Both the position numbers and the translations under genes were made by a program. DNA of 64,000 nt from Maratus speciosus. Its lineage: Eukaryota > Arthropoda > Arachnida > Araneae > Salticidae. Positions 41,966 to 53,145 of the stretch are shown here, piece by piece. Under the pieces are notes generated by a model. The model searched no databases. It saw only the letters and a program-made list of their open reading frames with translations, and was not told the origin of the DNA. The stretch spans positions 20,229,701 through 20,293,700 of the forward strand of contig OZ010792.1 in assembly GCA_963932465.1 (NCBI GenBank), given 5' to 3'. Within the stretch, counting starts at the first letter, position 1. Each line of letters starts with the position of its first letter.

Positions 41966-43019
41966 GTGGCAACAAAAGTACCCCATAAAAATTGAAATTA
42001 AAATGCATGCTATGTCAAAAATACCATCTGTCATCAAAAATACGGTGAATTTTGATTTTATTTCGTTTCTATTCATCAATTAAATGTTTCTTGGTTAACA
42101 GACAAAAATATTTTACAAACGATATGACATCTCTCTGACATCTCAAACTCTTTACGAAAACGTATTTGAAATAATTGTGTTACTTTCCTTCATAATTACT
42201 CATTTCGTATCAGAAAGCAGATAGAATTAATTTTAATTATCCGCGTATAATAATATTTTCCGAATTTTGAAAAAATGATTTCTGATAATGAATTTAAAAT
42301 GATCTAATTAAAATACCATTTTTTATAACATGGTGAATACGGATATGAGAAGTGCATATGTAAATTATAAGAAGGTGAAAATGATATCGGGTTTAGATTT
42401 TACAGGGAAAAAAAACCTGATTGTATCAAACTAGAATAAATTTTATCGTTTTGATTCGGGAAAACGAAGCATAAGAGACTTAATTGACAACTTCATCATA
42501 ATAACCGTTTTTAATTATATTTTACTGATTACTTATGCGATTAAAGATTAATTTTAATAATTCAGATAAACAATTGAGTTTTATAGAAATACTATTTTGT
42601 TAATTTTAGGTTAAAATAATATTTGTTTGAGAGTTAGACTAGCCAATTAACGATGCATTTTCTATTGTAACTAATTTTGTAGATTTATTATAAATCAATG
42701 AAATAGTTCCTTCTTAAACATTTTTCTTCGTCGAAGTTCGGCGGGTTCCACCTCGTATTCTTAAAGTTCTAAACTTACAAATTTAAAAAAAAAATAAATA
42801 AAATAATGATTTTTTCAAAATTTAAGGCCAGAACCACCTTAAATCTAGGTCTTCTGAATTTTCAAAACTTTCATTGGTTGCTAATAATCCAATATTTTTT
42901 TTTAAGTAGAGCTTTTGACTGTCTCCCATGCTCTAGCAAACCAAAATATTGCATTCTTATAGTTTATAGATTTCACGCTGTCCAAAAAATTAGCATACTC
43001 TAAAAACGCCATTTTCAAA
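41966..43019. other. No gene seen
   Basis: AT-rich sequence; no supported coding segment or repeat. Confidence 0.55.
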
Positions 43020-44056
43020 ACTGAGTAAAAAATTCTCAAATCTGAGTATGTCGCATAGTCAAAATGGCTCCGAAACGAAATTACTCAAGTTTGAAACATG
43101 TATATACTCATTTCTGAAAACATGGACATACTCAAATATGAGCACATTCATGAGCTTTATTCACGATTATACATGATGTTTGTATTTATATATTGTTGAT
43201 GGTTGTCAAATCCTACCTGCGCAGTCGTTCCTTTACGAATTCACCCATTCTTAAATTTCGAAGGCTGAAGAATAAAATTTACGCTTTCGCGATTATATTA
43301 CAACGGCTTTTAAATGTTCTTCCGCGAACACGATGTTTGTATTTATATATTGTCAAATCCTACCTGCGCAGTCGTTCCTTTACGAATTCACCCATTCTTA
43401 AATTTCGAAGGTTGAAGAATAAAATTTACGCTTTCGCGATTATATTACAACAGCTTTTAAGTGTTTTTCCGCGAACACGGTGTTTGTATTTATATATTGT
43501 TGTCAAATCCTACCTGAGAAGTCTTTCCTTTACGAATTCATCCATTCTTAAATTTCGAAGGTTGTAGAATAAAATTTACGCTTTCGCGATTATATTACAA
43601 CGGCTTTTAAGTGTTCTTCCGCGAACACGATGTTTGTATTTATATATTGTTGATGGTTGTCAAATCCTACCTGCGAAGTCTTTCCTTTACGAATTCATCC
43701 ATTCTTAAATTTCGAAGGTTGAAGAATAAAATTTACGCTTTCGCGAATATATTACAACGGCTTTTAAGTGTTCTTCCGCGAATACGATAAAAATGTAGTT
43801 CACCACATTTCATGTTATAAATTATTACTGAAAGGAGCGTTTCGTTCGAAATCATAACAATTGATATAATATAAATAAATTCAACTGCCCTGGTAAAGTT
43901 TACTACGTTAACGAATGAAAAGTAATTTTGTTTGAAACTGAGTATTTCTGTTGTTTCAGAATCGAAAGCATTGGGTAGGCATATTTGAAGCAAAAAGTTT
44001 CATAACAAAATGAAAACATAGATTTACTCAGATTTGAAAGTGTCATTCTTCTCAGT
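43020..44056. mobile_element. TIR element carrying tandem repeats, probable
   Basis: The left end ACTGAGTAAAAAATTCTC then CAAATCTGAGTA faces a right end that reads, inward, ACTGAGAAGAATGACACTTT then CAAATCTGAGTA. The inside holds four ~150-bp tandem units (about 43200-43790) and no transposase. The superfamily and target duplication are not resolved. Confidence 0.55.
43200..43790 (+). repeat. Tandem repeat, ~150 bp x4
   Basis: GTCAAATCCTACCTG starts near 43205, 43352, 43502 and 43659 (spacings 147, 150 and 157). Units share CCTTTACGAATTCAYCCATT, TTTACGCTTTCGCGATTATA and CTTCCGCGAACACG. The ORF spanning 43193-43567 is a by-product of the repeat. Confidence 0.9.
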
Positions 44057-44460
44057 GCATACAAACCAATATTCAAATTTGATTGGCGTAAACGTCATAA
44101 ACCTGTGATAATATCTTTTAACTATTTTAATTGTAGACTGTTCTAATGGTTGGCAGCAACTTAGTCACGTTTAGAGGTAAAAATTAGACAGTAATGGCTT
44201 AATTTTTCAGTGTTTACATCTGGATGTGATGAAGCGTTATACAATTTTCTTTGGTTATGAATTATGGAGTCTTTGAGAACTCTTTATACAACTGATAAGA
44301 AATAGAGGAGAAAATGAGATAAAACTGAATATATGGGGTGTTGGGGATACAAAGACTCAAAAAATTTGATTGGACATCTTTCGTGAATTCGTTGAACGAT
44401 TAGGCGGAATTCTAATAATATTTCAAAAAAGGGAAAAAAAATAATTTACAAGAGTGCAAT

Positions 44461-44536
44461 AAATTTTGAGCTTCCATCAGCCTGGATATGGGATAGTCCG
44501 GATATGAGAGTACCGGATATGAGAGTTATACTGTAG
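44461..44536. mobile_element. Pogo-like terminus, solo
   Basis: Reads, from the right, TACAGTATAACTCTCATATC, then CCGG and a second CTCATATCCGG unit, as in pogo/Tigger ends with internal repeats. No partner end is found. Confidence 0.45.
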
Positions 44537-44936
44537 ATTTGCTTACAATTTTAAAGAGAAATTGATTTAAATTTTAAATAGTCATTTTATCTGTATCAAA
44601 TCAGCCGTATCAGTTTACGGTACTTTGCGTGGATGCGAAAACTCATGCAATACGAGAGCTTCAGTAAAAAGGTCCAAGATATGCATGTGTCATTTTATTA
44701 AAAACAAGCAAGCAATAAAATATTCTCGCGCGGTAACCCTCTGTACAGGAGGCAAATACTGCTACACCTTTACAGTAGTAGATAGAATAGGCCAGAGATA
44801 GAATACCGCCTGACAGATTTGATTGTAAGTGCATCGAACCTGAAATCTTTGAACTTTGCACAATTATAACCCCAAAGAATACATCACTTAACGGACATTT
44901 TGAATTCAAAATCAGCCCAACGATTCATTAGCTTAA

Positions 44937-45234
44937 CCTTTAACTGATGTCACAGTCAATGTCACATAACTAGGGTGAAGCAGTCTGTGAGACCGCTCCA
45001 TCGAAAGATGAATAAAAGCCGCGATTAACTCATAGGATGTTGTTTTTGTAGTAAACTTTTTGTACAGGAGTGTTATAATTAAAATTCACCTATTCAAAAG
45101 TCTCTGGTGATAGTACTGAAGTTCCAAACGAAACAAAATTTCAGTAGTGTTTGTAGATAAACTGAAACTTGCAACTTAAACTATGAAAATTGAAAAAAGC
45201 ACCGGTCTGTGAGACCGGTAACATCAGTTAAAGA
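44937..45234. mobile_element. piggyBac-like MITE with TTAA duplication
   Basis: 298 bp between TTAA (44933-44936) and TTAA (45235-45238). The ends CCTTTAACTGATGTCAC and TCTTTAACTGATGTTAC are inverted. Subterminal palindromes around GTCTGTGAGACC lie near each end. It is non-coding. Confidence 0.85.
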
Positions 45235-45939
45235 TTAAGTAACTGAAATTTTAACGAACAATATGATATGCCAAGGCTGGGCAATAGGAAACATATTTTT
45301 AGAAGAAGCAACGCAGGTGCCAGATGCCGATTTTAATATTAACAGGATATCTTTCAGGCCGAAAATGCATTTTGTATTGACTACCAAACGGATAATTAAC
45401 AATGCGTGTACTGCTGCAACAGGAGCATATGGTCAAAGAATATCTTTTTATATATATATTCGTTAACAGAAGGAAAGTATGCTCCCACAGTAATGGTTTA
45501 ACAATGAGAAAAAGATTTGTATTTGATTTATGTTATTGGCGGTTTTGGCTGAGCCTGGGATATAAAGTGAATGTAATTTATTAAACGGAAATAGAAGAAG
45601 AAATAGATATACTTTTTTGAATAGGAAAAGAAGTATCGATTAAATTTAAAATTGTAAAAAGGGGAATTTAATTTTAAAAGGGGATAAATAATAATATGTG
45701 ATGATATGTTAATTCCATCATCACAGAAGTATCTGCTGCATATAATATTTTACCGAATATTTGACTTAACAAAGGTTCGAAGTATATTTTCTTTTGTAGA
45801 AATATGTAATTAATGTAAAATATAGCAATTTAAATTGTGCCCTATCTTTTTTTTCAGCACTTTATTTTATTAATAACATATTTTATATTTATGAAATAAT
45901 ATTATGCTTTTTATAACATCCAGTTTTAACGGAAGGTAA

Positions 45940-46440
45940 GGCTCTTAACATTTCGTAATCAAATATAAAATTTTACTAATACGAACAAAAGATGATTGCC
46001 GGCAGCAATTCTTTCAATATCATTTAAACCATATACAACTGAAAGCGCTTTTATTAAGTACACCATTTGCATTCAAATTCTAATCGTTTGTTTTATATCC
46101 GCTATTACTAAATAACCATGTTCAAAACTTCTAACTCTAACAGTGTACAATTTACAGTACTTTTAAAATCCAATTTTTAAAAAGTGCCCTCCAGGCAAAT
46201 ATGCTAAGGTAAGCGCAACTAAATGCTAAAGTTGAATGTACCGGCGCTTAGAAGTATTTACAAGAGAGGTGTGCGGAAACTAATTTTCATTTTTAGAGCC
46301 ACTTCAATTTTTAAATATCCCTTGAGGTTCGATATTTAAATGTTTGAGGACAGTTTGCAGAATAAGTTTGCAACTAACTATTTAAAGCAGGTGAAATATC
46401 CCGTTTTAAATGTCAGTATGTTTGTTTTAAAAAATGCTGT
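45940..46440 (+). repeat. Dispersed repeat K, copy 2
   Basis: Same-orientation match to 37180-37672, with interspersed conserved islands and frequent small gaps. It is an old copy. Confidence 0.65.
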
Positions 46441-46653
46441 TTGATTTAGTTTCATAACGGGTGAATAAGTGACAACACAGAAGAAATGTAATATAAAGAT
46501 TCTCTCGCATACGTAGTTTATTATATTTATTCAATATAATCAAGTTTTAATCTCGGAGAGCTTTTCTTAATATGCATATGGTTGATTTAACTACAGATTT
46601 CCAAACTATTAAATTTTGAAATTTAAATAACTTTAAAACTTGCAGCAGTATAT

Positions 46654-46735
46654 ACAGTCGAACCTCGTTATCCCGACACTCTAATAACCAGAAAAATCTG
46701 TCGTCATAAACGGAGTGTCGCGGTAACCGCAGTTG
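46654..46735. mobile_element. Pogo-like terminus, solo
   Basis: TACAGTCGAACCTCGTTATC followed by CCGACACTC and a GGAGTGTCGCGGTAACCGC echo. The CAGTCGAACCTCGTTAT start is typical of Tigger-type ends. No partner end or transposase was found downstream. Confidence 0.5.
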
Positions 46736-48801
46736 GAGAAAAATATGTTTATAAAAAACTGTATTTTTAATTAATTAGGATGAGCGAAGCGAATCCTCTA
46801 CTAGGCCACACAAATTACATTTTGTCGTACACTTTACAATAAACCGTTCAGTATTTTGACTTGAAATTAAACATAAAAATAAGTTATAATCTGTAGATTT
46901 GCACAATATTATTTTTTTACAGAATAACCTTAAAAAAATTATTATTTTAATTAATTTACTTTACGTGTTTTTCAATTAAGGATGCTTTTTTGAAAATAAA
47001 AAATGAAACACGTATATTTTCATAAGAAAAAATAAATCATTATAGATAGAATCATGATTAATTAAATAGTTTTATGATTTCTTTTATGAAATTTTTAAAA
47101 TACCCTTTTTTTATCAAAATTATAGCATATTTTTAATGAATTAAAATTTGTGAAAATTCAATTATTTACATTCAATTATAAAAGTATTTTTCAGTGTTAA
47201 GAATTCCAATGCACAATTTATTCTTATTATGTGAGATCATTTAAGCAGACGATACTTACGCATTTTAAAAGAATTATATTATGATTTTTTTTTTTGTAAA
47301 GTGGCAACAAAAGAATTGTAAACAAATAAAATTAATTGTTAAATTCGTTATATCATAAATAAAACATTCCGAGGAAATTCCTAGTTATTTGACTGAATTT
47401 ACATTTTTAAAATTAAAATGCGCCAAAACATAAAATAACATTTTTGCTTAATAAAGATACTAAATAATATAAAAAATATTGTTTATTGCTAAAAAATAAT
47501 TATGCTAAAAATTAATATTGCTAAAAAATAATATATAAAAAATGTTGCTTTCAAATATTTGTCTTATTAATAATGCTTCGCGAATCCAAACAAAGCATGG
47601 CTTTTGCTAGTTTAAGACAATTTTAAGCTCATACCTGTTCTTGCAGTTTTAAGCAATAAAACATTATTATTAAACAAAATTGAAAAGAATAAAAATCAGA
47701 TTTATGATGACTTGTTTTTTTTATTATTATTATTGTTGTATGAAATATTCATGAATTAAGGTTTGCTTATCCCTAAATGGGCTTCCTACAATTCTTTTTT
47801 GAATATTAAGAATATATTGTATTGTATAATATTCTTTTTTCAATATTATCAATTCGTTGTTTCAGAAATGGATGTTAGATAATTTCTTATCTCTTCAATG
47901 CAATGCAATGCTTCGGTTTTAGCCGGATGAAAAAGGCCGTGTAACCACAAGAAAGCGCAGCATGCCAGAACTAAAAGACCGCGGGTACACTGATACGTGT
48001 ATCTGAAGCTTAAGTGGGTCATTCATAGTGTGTGGGTTTATTTATTCAGATAAAGGACTGAAGTAAAATTTCTCATTTATCTCAATGGATATTTTAGAAA
48101 CTTTTGTGAAAAGTTTCGCAAAGACATTTCTGACCTTCTAAATGCAACTGGAAATTCGATTTTTCCTTTTTTTGATAATTAGCCGAGTTATTAGTTAAAA
48201 ACTCTGACTAACGAGCTTCAATTTTCGGCTCTGCGCGGTAGGGAATAATTATTCAAACGCAGATGTAGTAAACTTTCGGTTTGTCTTCATTTTAAATCGC
48301 GATCACCAGGACCCATATGGAGTTCAAAAATATACAAAAATGCGTCAGTATTCACGATACCTTTTCGGTACTAATGGTACTTTTAATTTTAAAAATATGC
48401 ATACAGTAATATCCCAACGTATGTTAGAGATTCGTTAAAGCAGTAGACACCTCAGTCGAAAACTATTTAATTCCAGGAAAATGTAGATAAGTGAAAAAGG
48501 GATACGCAATAAAAAATCACCAAAATCTAATGAATATTCTATTGCATTTAAGATTTGTGTTATATATGATTTTCTCAGAAGTCATTTAACAGTATTCTTT
48601 CCAATCTTTCTTTCAATTTTCCTCGCAAGGTCTTTCTTAGATTCTTGCTAGTGCAAAGTTTTACGAATTAGAAGGCGCTATCGCACATCTTTTGTCTCCC
48701 TGTCTGGCTTTTTATGACACCAAACCTGGTAACACTAGTAACAGAAGAAAGTGGATCGGTGAGATGGATGTATGTTCTATTATGGAGCTCAGTGGATGAA
48801 A
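46736..48801. other. No gene seen
   Basis: AT-rich sequence. TACAGTAATATCCCAACGTA near 48404 resembles another pogo-type end without a partner. No coding segment is recognised. Confidence 0.5.
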
Positions 48802-48803
48802 TA

Positions 48804-50329
48804 CACTGCTCAAAACAATTAAAGGATATTTGAAGTTTTATATAAAATAAAGATATAAAAGAAATTTTTTTTGCCTAAAATAGAAGAAGAGAATCACAAA
48901 TGCAAATTTTTCTGGTTTTCAAACTGTGGAGTATGCAAATTTTGAGTTCGACGTCAAAAACGTCGCTTCAGCGGCAGCGAATGAAATTTGACTTTCAACT
49001 GGATAAAAGAGAATGAAGACAAGGATGATCGGCATTCAGTGATTGCTTTGTTTCGATGAGTACGATGTCTCAGCGAAGTCATTTGACAGATTCAGAAGCT
49101 TTGAGAATTGTTGGTAGGTTAGAAGGGGGCCAAACTCAAGCCGAAGTAGCGCAAGCCATTGGAGTGTCACAAAGTGTCATTTCCAGGATCTGGAACTTTT
49201 GGAGAGTGGATGTGCAGGCCGAAGACCAGCGAAAGGTCGTAGATGGGCAACAACGCCCAATGAAGATCGGTATTTAGCGTTAACAGCTCGGAGACACCGA
49301 ACCATGAACGCTACTCTTCTCCAACAACACCTTCGCTCGGCTACAGGCACCACGATTTCAACTCAGACTGTCCGAAACCGGCTCCATGCTGTAGGTCTGT
49401 ATGCCCGCCGACCGATGGTATGTGTTAAATTAACATCAAGGCATCGTCGCCACCGCAGGGAGTGGGCAACCGAGCATGTCAACTGGAGGAGAAATGAATG
49501 GAGCAATATTCTGTTTTCTGACGAGTCCCGTTTTTCTGTGCATCCGGATAATAGGCGTATTTTCATCTAGAGGGACCGTGGCAGTAGGATTAATCCTGCG
49601 TTCGTGCACGGAAGTGTCAGATTTGGCGGTGGAGGACTGTTGGTGTATGGTGGCATCTCCATTGACGGGCGCACTGACCTCTACATCATTCGAGATGGAG
49701 CTCTGACTGGTCGCCGATATAGGGATGAGATCCTCAGACCTATTGTAGTCCCTTACGCTGCAGCAATCGGAGATAACTTCATTTTAATGGACGATAATTG
49801 CAGGCCACATCGTGCAAACCTGGTGAGGATTTCCTTTTCGAGGAAGGAACCGTTCGAATGGAATGGTCAGCGTGTTCTCCAGACATGAATCCAATCGAGC
49901 ACGTTTGGGACGCTCTAGGAAGACGAGTTTCTGGCCGCCAACAATCCCCACAAACTCTCCAAGAACTGGAAAGAGCTCTTCTGGAAGAGTGGGGCAGAAT
50001 ACCCCACCTCGTCATTAATAGCCTCATTGAGTCCATGCCTCAAAGGTGTTCAACGTTGCTGGCCGCCCGTGGAAACCATACCCCCTACTGAAAATCATTT
50101 TCTTTGAAGAAAACACCTTTTCTTATTCTTTTTTCTCATATGCACAAATTGTGTTTTTTTCCTTTAGTACACAAATGCGCAATAAAATGCATTTTTTTTC
50201 TGCCAAACATGTGTAATTTATTCTCATATAACCTACTATGTCTGTCGACCATGTATCAATCAGCTAAACAGTTTACCAGATACAAAATCCACCTAAAACT
50301 GCAATATCCTTTAATTGTTTTGAGCAGTG
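48804..50329 (+). mobile_element. Tc1 transposon copy B, decayed
   Basis: 1526 bp between TA (48802-48803) and TA (50330-50331), with the same inverted ends as copy A. It is closely similar to copy A along its whole length, but the transposase is broken. Confidence 0.95.
49056..50091 (+). pseudogene. Tc1-family transposase pseudogene
   Basis: Same gene as copy A with three lesions. A four-base deletion after ISRIWN (near 49197) shifts the frame between the two helix-turn-helix units. TGG became TAG after RRIFI (49568-49570). A one-base deletion in AACCTGGTGAGG (near 49824) shifts the frame after the second Asp. The catalytic motifs FSDESRF, LMDDNCRPH and SPDMNPIEHVWD are still legible in separate frames. 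At three places where copy A differs from the common family pattern (FSDEFRF, the proline run, NNSEF) this copy keeps what I believe is the more usual residue. It cannot produce a working enzyme, but its ends could still be mobilised by one. Confidence 0.94.
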
Positions 50330-50449
50330 TATTATGATTTCAATGTCACTCCGTTTTTAACACTTCACAAAGTTGAAAAGTGTTTATGTCTTCGGTTTGT
50401 CTGTCCGTTTGGCCGCCCTCTAACTCCCGTAAATATACCCCGATTGTTA

Positions 50450-50900
50450 TGAAATTTTTGGATGTTATTGACCTCTAACATAGCGCGATCCCTATTTCAA
50501 ATGAAGTTTGTAGCATGTTCAGTTCATTTACAGGGACAATCAAAAGTATTCCGTTACATTACGGCCAATGGGAAAAAATCGTTTCAAATGATTTTTAATG
50601 GTGTTACACCCTTTCATACATAATAAAATCAATGTACATGTATGAAGTGCTCTAAAATATGCATTCTACAGAATATGCAGTGCAAAGAATAGTTATTATT
50701 CCTTTACAAGGCCACACAAAAGAGTTCTGTTACATAATGGTTTAGTGGCGGGGGTGGGGGGATTGTTTGCGGCGTGTTTCAATTATGTTAAACTATCTCA
50801 TATATAATGAAATTGATTACGTCGCTGAGATTTACTATAAATTATTTTATATATAATACGAAGTAGATAGCATTTACAGGGACACAAAAAAGATTTTAGA
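50450..50900 (+). repeat. Dispersed repeat G with ~171-bp periodicity
   Basis: A piece like ACAGGGACACACAAAAGAAT followed by GTTACAT occurs near 50535, 50706 and 50877 (spacing 171). Related pieces are at about 51430, 55648, 55788, 61313 and 61439. It is non-coding. Confidence 0.6.
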
Positions 50901-51002
50901 TACTATATTGTATCCGAATTACTGTGCAATAGCGATGATTGCTGGAAATGCTTTTTTAATTATGGTATGCGCTTTTATGTTTCATTATATTTAAAAATAC
51001 TA

Positions 51003-51400
51003 CTAAGTTGAGCTAAAAGTTCTAGGAAATTTGTGAAAGGTACGTTGTTATGTGCAAATTAACACCAAAAACAACAAAAACTATTCTTCAAAGTAGAGAC
51101 CATCATAGTCCGCTACTTTCTGCCATCGTTCTTACAGATTCCGGATTTGTTGGACGTACCATGGCGGCTCCTTGGAATCGAAAAACTCTTGACATGCTTC
51201 TTCAACTTCATTCGTTCAGAATCGTTAGACCTTTTCTCCAATAATGCAGGATCAACACACGCAAATCATACTGTTCAATAAGAATTTTGGAGCCGAAATT
51301 CCTGAACTCCTATAGATATACCATTGGTACTCCTATATACGATATAAATTCTCGTAACTATTAGATTAAAAATTTCCCAGAACTTTTTGCTCAACCTAAT
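51003..51400 (-). mobile_element. Internally deleted mariner element
   Basis: 398 bp between TA (51001-51002) and TA (51401-51402). The inverted ends are CTAAGTTGAGCTAAAAGTTC and, from the right, TTAGGTTGAGCAAAAAGTTC. It interrupts dispersed repeat G, whose unbroken version is at 61195-61345. Confidence 0.82.
51085..51240 (-). pseudogene. Mariner transposase C-terminal remnant
   Basis: On the minus strand the segment ends in ERWQKVADYDGLYFEE and a stop, the characteristic mariner C terminus. The preceding sequence is frameshifted and lacks the catalytic domain. It is too short to encode an enzyme. Confidence 0.75.
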
Positions 51401-51479
51401 ATATAGTGTATATAAATGCTATAGTTCATATACGAAACTACAGAAAAGAATTCGTAAGGGTTACACTGTAAAAAAAATT

Positions 51480-52400
51480 TTGTAAGGTTACTAAGAATTT
51501 TGTAGGAAACTGGGATGCCTAGAACTTTTTATGTAATCACAACATAAGTATGTACACAACATCATGTAAAATTGCAGAAGTTTCTTCAGTAACTGTTACT
51601 AAATATTGCTTAGTAAGCGTACTAGTGATTTTTTAGGGAGTTTCCCCAAAAAACTATTGTAAATTTACTAAATATTGTTTAGTGAGGTTACTAATGCTTG
51701 TTTAGGGAGTTTACTAAATAAGTTTTAGTAAATTTATCGGTGAATATGTTGTAAACGTACTATCCATTTTTAGGGCGTTTTCTAAAATTTTTTTTGTAAA
51801 TTTACTAAATATTGTTCTGTAAATTTCTAACGGTTTTTCAAGGGAGTTTCTCTAATTAGTTTTTGTAAATTTACTAAATATTTCTTAGTAAACTTACTAA
51901 CGATTTTCTAGGGAGTTTACTAAAGAATTTGTGGTAATTTTTCCAAAGATAGTTTAGTAAACGTACTAAGGATTTTTTAGAGAGTTTTCCAAAGAATTCC
52001 TTGTAAGTTTACTAAATATTGTTCAGTAAACTTACTAACGATTTTTTAGGGAGTTTACTAAAGAATTTTTCGTAAATTTACTTAGGATTATTTAGTCAAG
52101 GTACTAACGATTTTTTTAGGTAATTTCCTAAAAAATACTTTGTGAATTTTCTAATGATTTTTTAGTACACTTACAAAGGAATTTTTAGTACATTGACTAT
52201 GAAATTTTTTTGTAAATTTGCGAAGGATTTCATAGTGCATTTACTATGAATTTTTTTAGTATTGCACCCAAAACTTTACATATACTTTAGCAAAAAATGT
52301 TTGGTAACTTTATTAAAGTATCGTCAGAAAAATTACCAATGATTTTTTTAGTGTTGTATCTAAAACAGTTTTTGTATTCTCGCCAGAAAGTTTTTTGTAA
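51480..52400 (+). repeat. Degenerate ~69-bp tandem array
   Basis: About a dozen units with TTTAGGGAGTTTACTAAA near 51634, 51704, 51772, 51838, 51908, 51976, 52046 and 52118. Each unit alternates GTAAATTTACTAAATATTG and AGTAAACTTACTAACGATTT, near-palindromic around GTAAA/TTTAC. Divergence grows toward both edges. Confidence 0.85.
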
Positions 52401-52741
52401 CCGTGCAAGAGATTTGCAGTAAAGTCAAAATTCTTCGATCAAAATAAGTAATATGGCCTGACGTGTTTTTCAGTAATACCACAGCAATTGCCAGAAATAT
52501 TTGTATGTTATGCATTAAAAAACTGACAGAAGCTTCACTGTAGATATTCAAATAGGTACAAAATCATTTCCATATTAAATTAGCATTATAACAACAGCAG
52601 TAAATAAGCAGATAAGCAGAATAAGATCTTACGATTATTTGTTAAATTAAAAAAGCGAATAGAAACAATAATGAATGTAAAGTATCATTACTAAGTTTAT
52701 AAAGTATGCCTAAATTTTTTTTTTTTTAAATTTATCGATAC

Positions 52742-53145
52742 ACTGTTAAAAATAAAGTGTGATGTTTCACCAAGAAAATGGTGAAAAGTCGCTGAAATTT
52801 AGCTGCAACCAAGATATTGGCGATAAGTTTTACCAGTTTATTGGTGCTTTCTCAAATACCATTGTATTAGTGAAATGTTAAACAATGATTCAGGTTTTTT
52901 ATAAATCCAATTTTCTGATAAAAGGTTTAACCATAAATCAGGTTTTTCTTTTTAAATCCAATTTTCTGGTAACAGTTTGAACCATAATTTAGTTTTTTTT
53001 AATCAATTTTTCTGGTAAAAGGTTGGACCACGAATCAGGATTGTTTTTAAATCCAATTTTCTGGTGAAAGGTTAAATCATAATTCAAGGTTTTCTCTATT
53101 CCAATTTTTTGCTAAAAGTTTGAATCACGATTCAGGATTTTCTCT
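52742..53145 (+). repeat. ~49-bp tandem array with MITE-like start
   Basis: Starts with CACTGTTAAAAATAAAGTG, nearly the family B MITE terminus. Five units of AAATCCAATTTTCTGGTAAA...GAATCAGG follow, near 52904, 52955, 53001, 53050 and 53098. It may be a TIR element that captured or grew a tandem array; the right end is not identified. Confidence 0.7.

Noticed and set aside
43193..43567. Protein with internal repeats (YLRSRSFTNS)
   Set aside because: It is the translation of a ~150-bp tandem DNA repeat and breaks in the fourth unit.
51480..52400. CRISPR array
   Set aside because: Units are contiguous and degenerate with no unique spacers, and the genome is eukaryotic.
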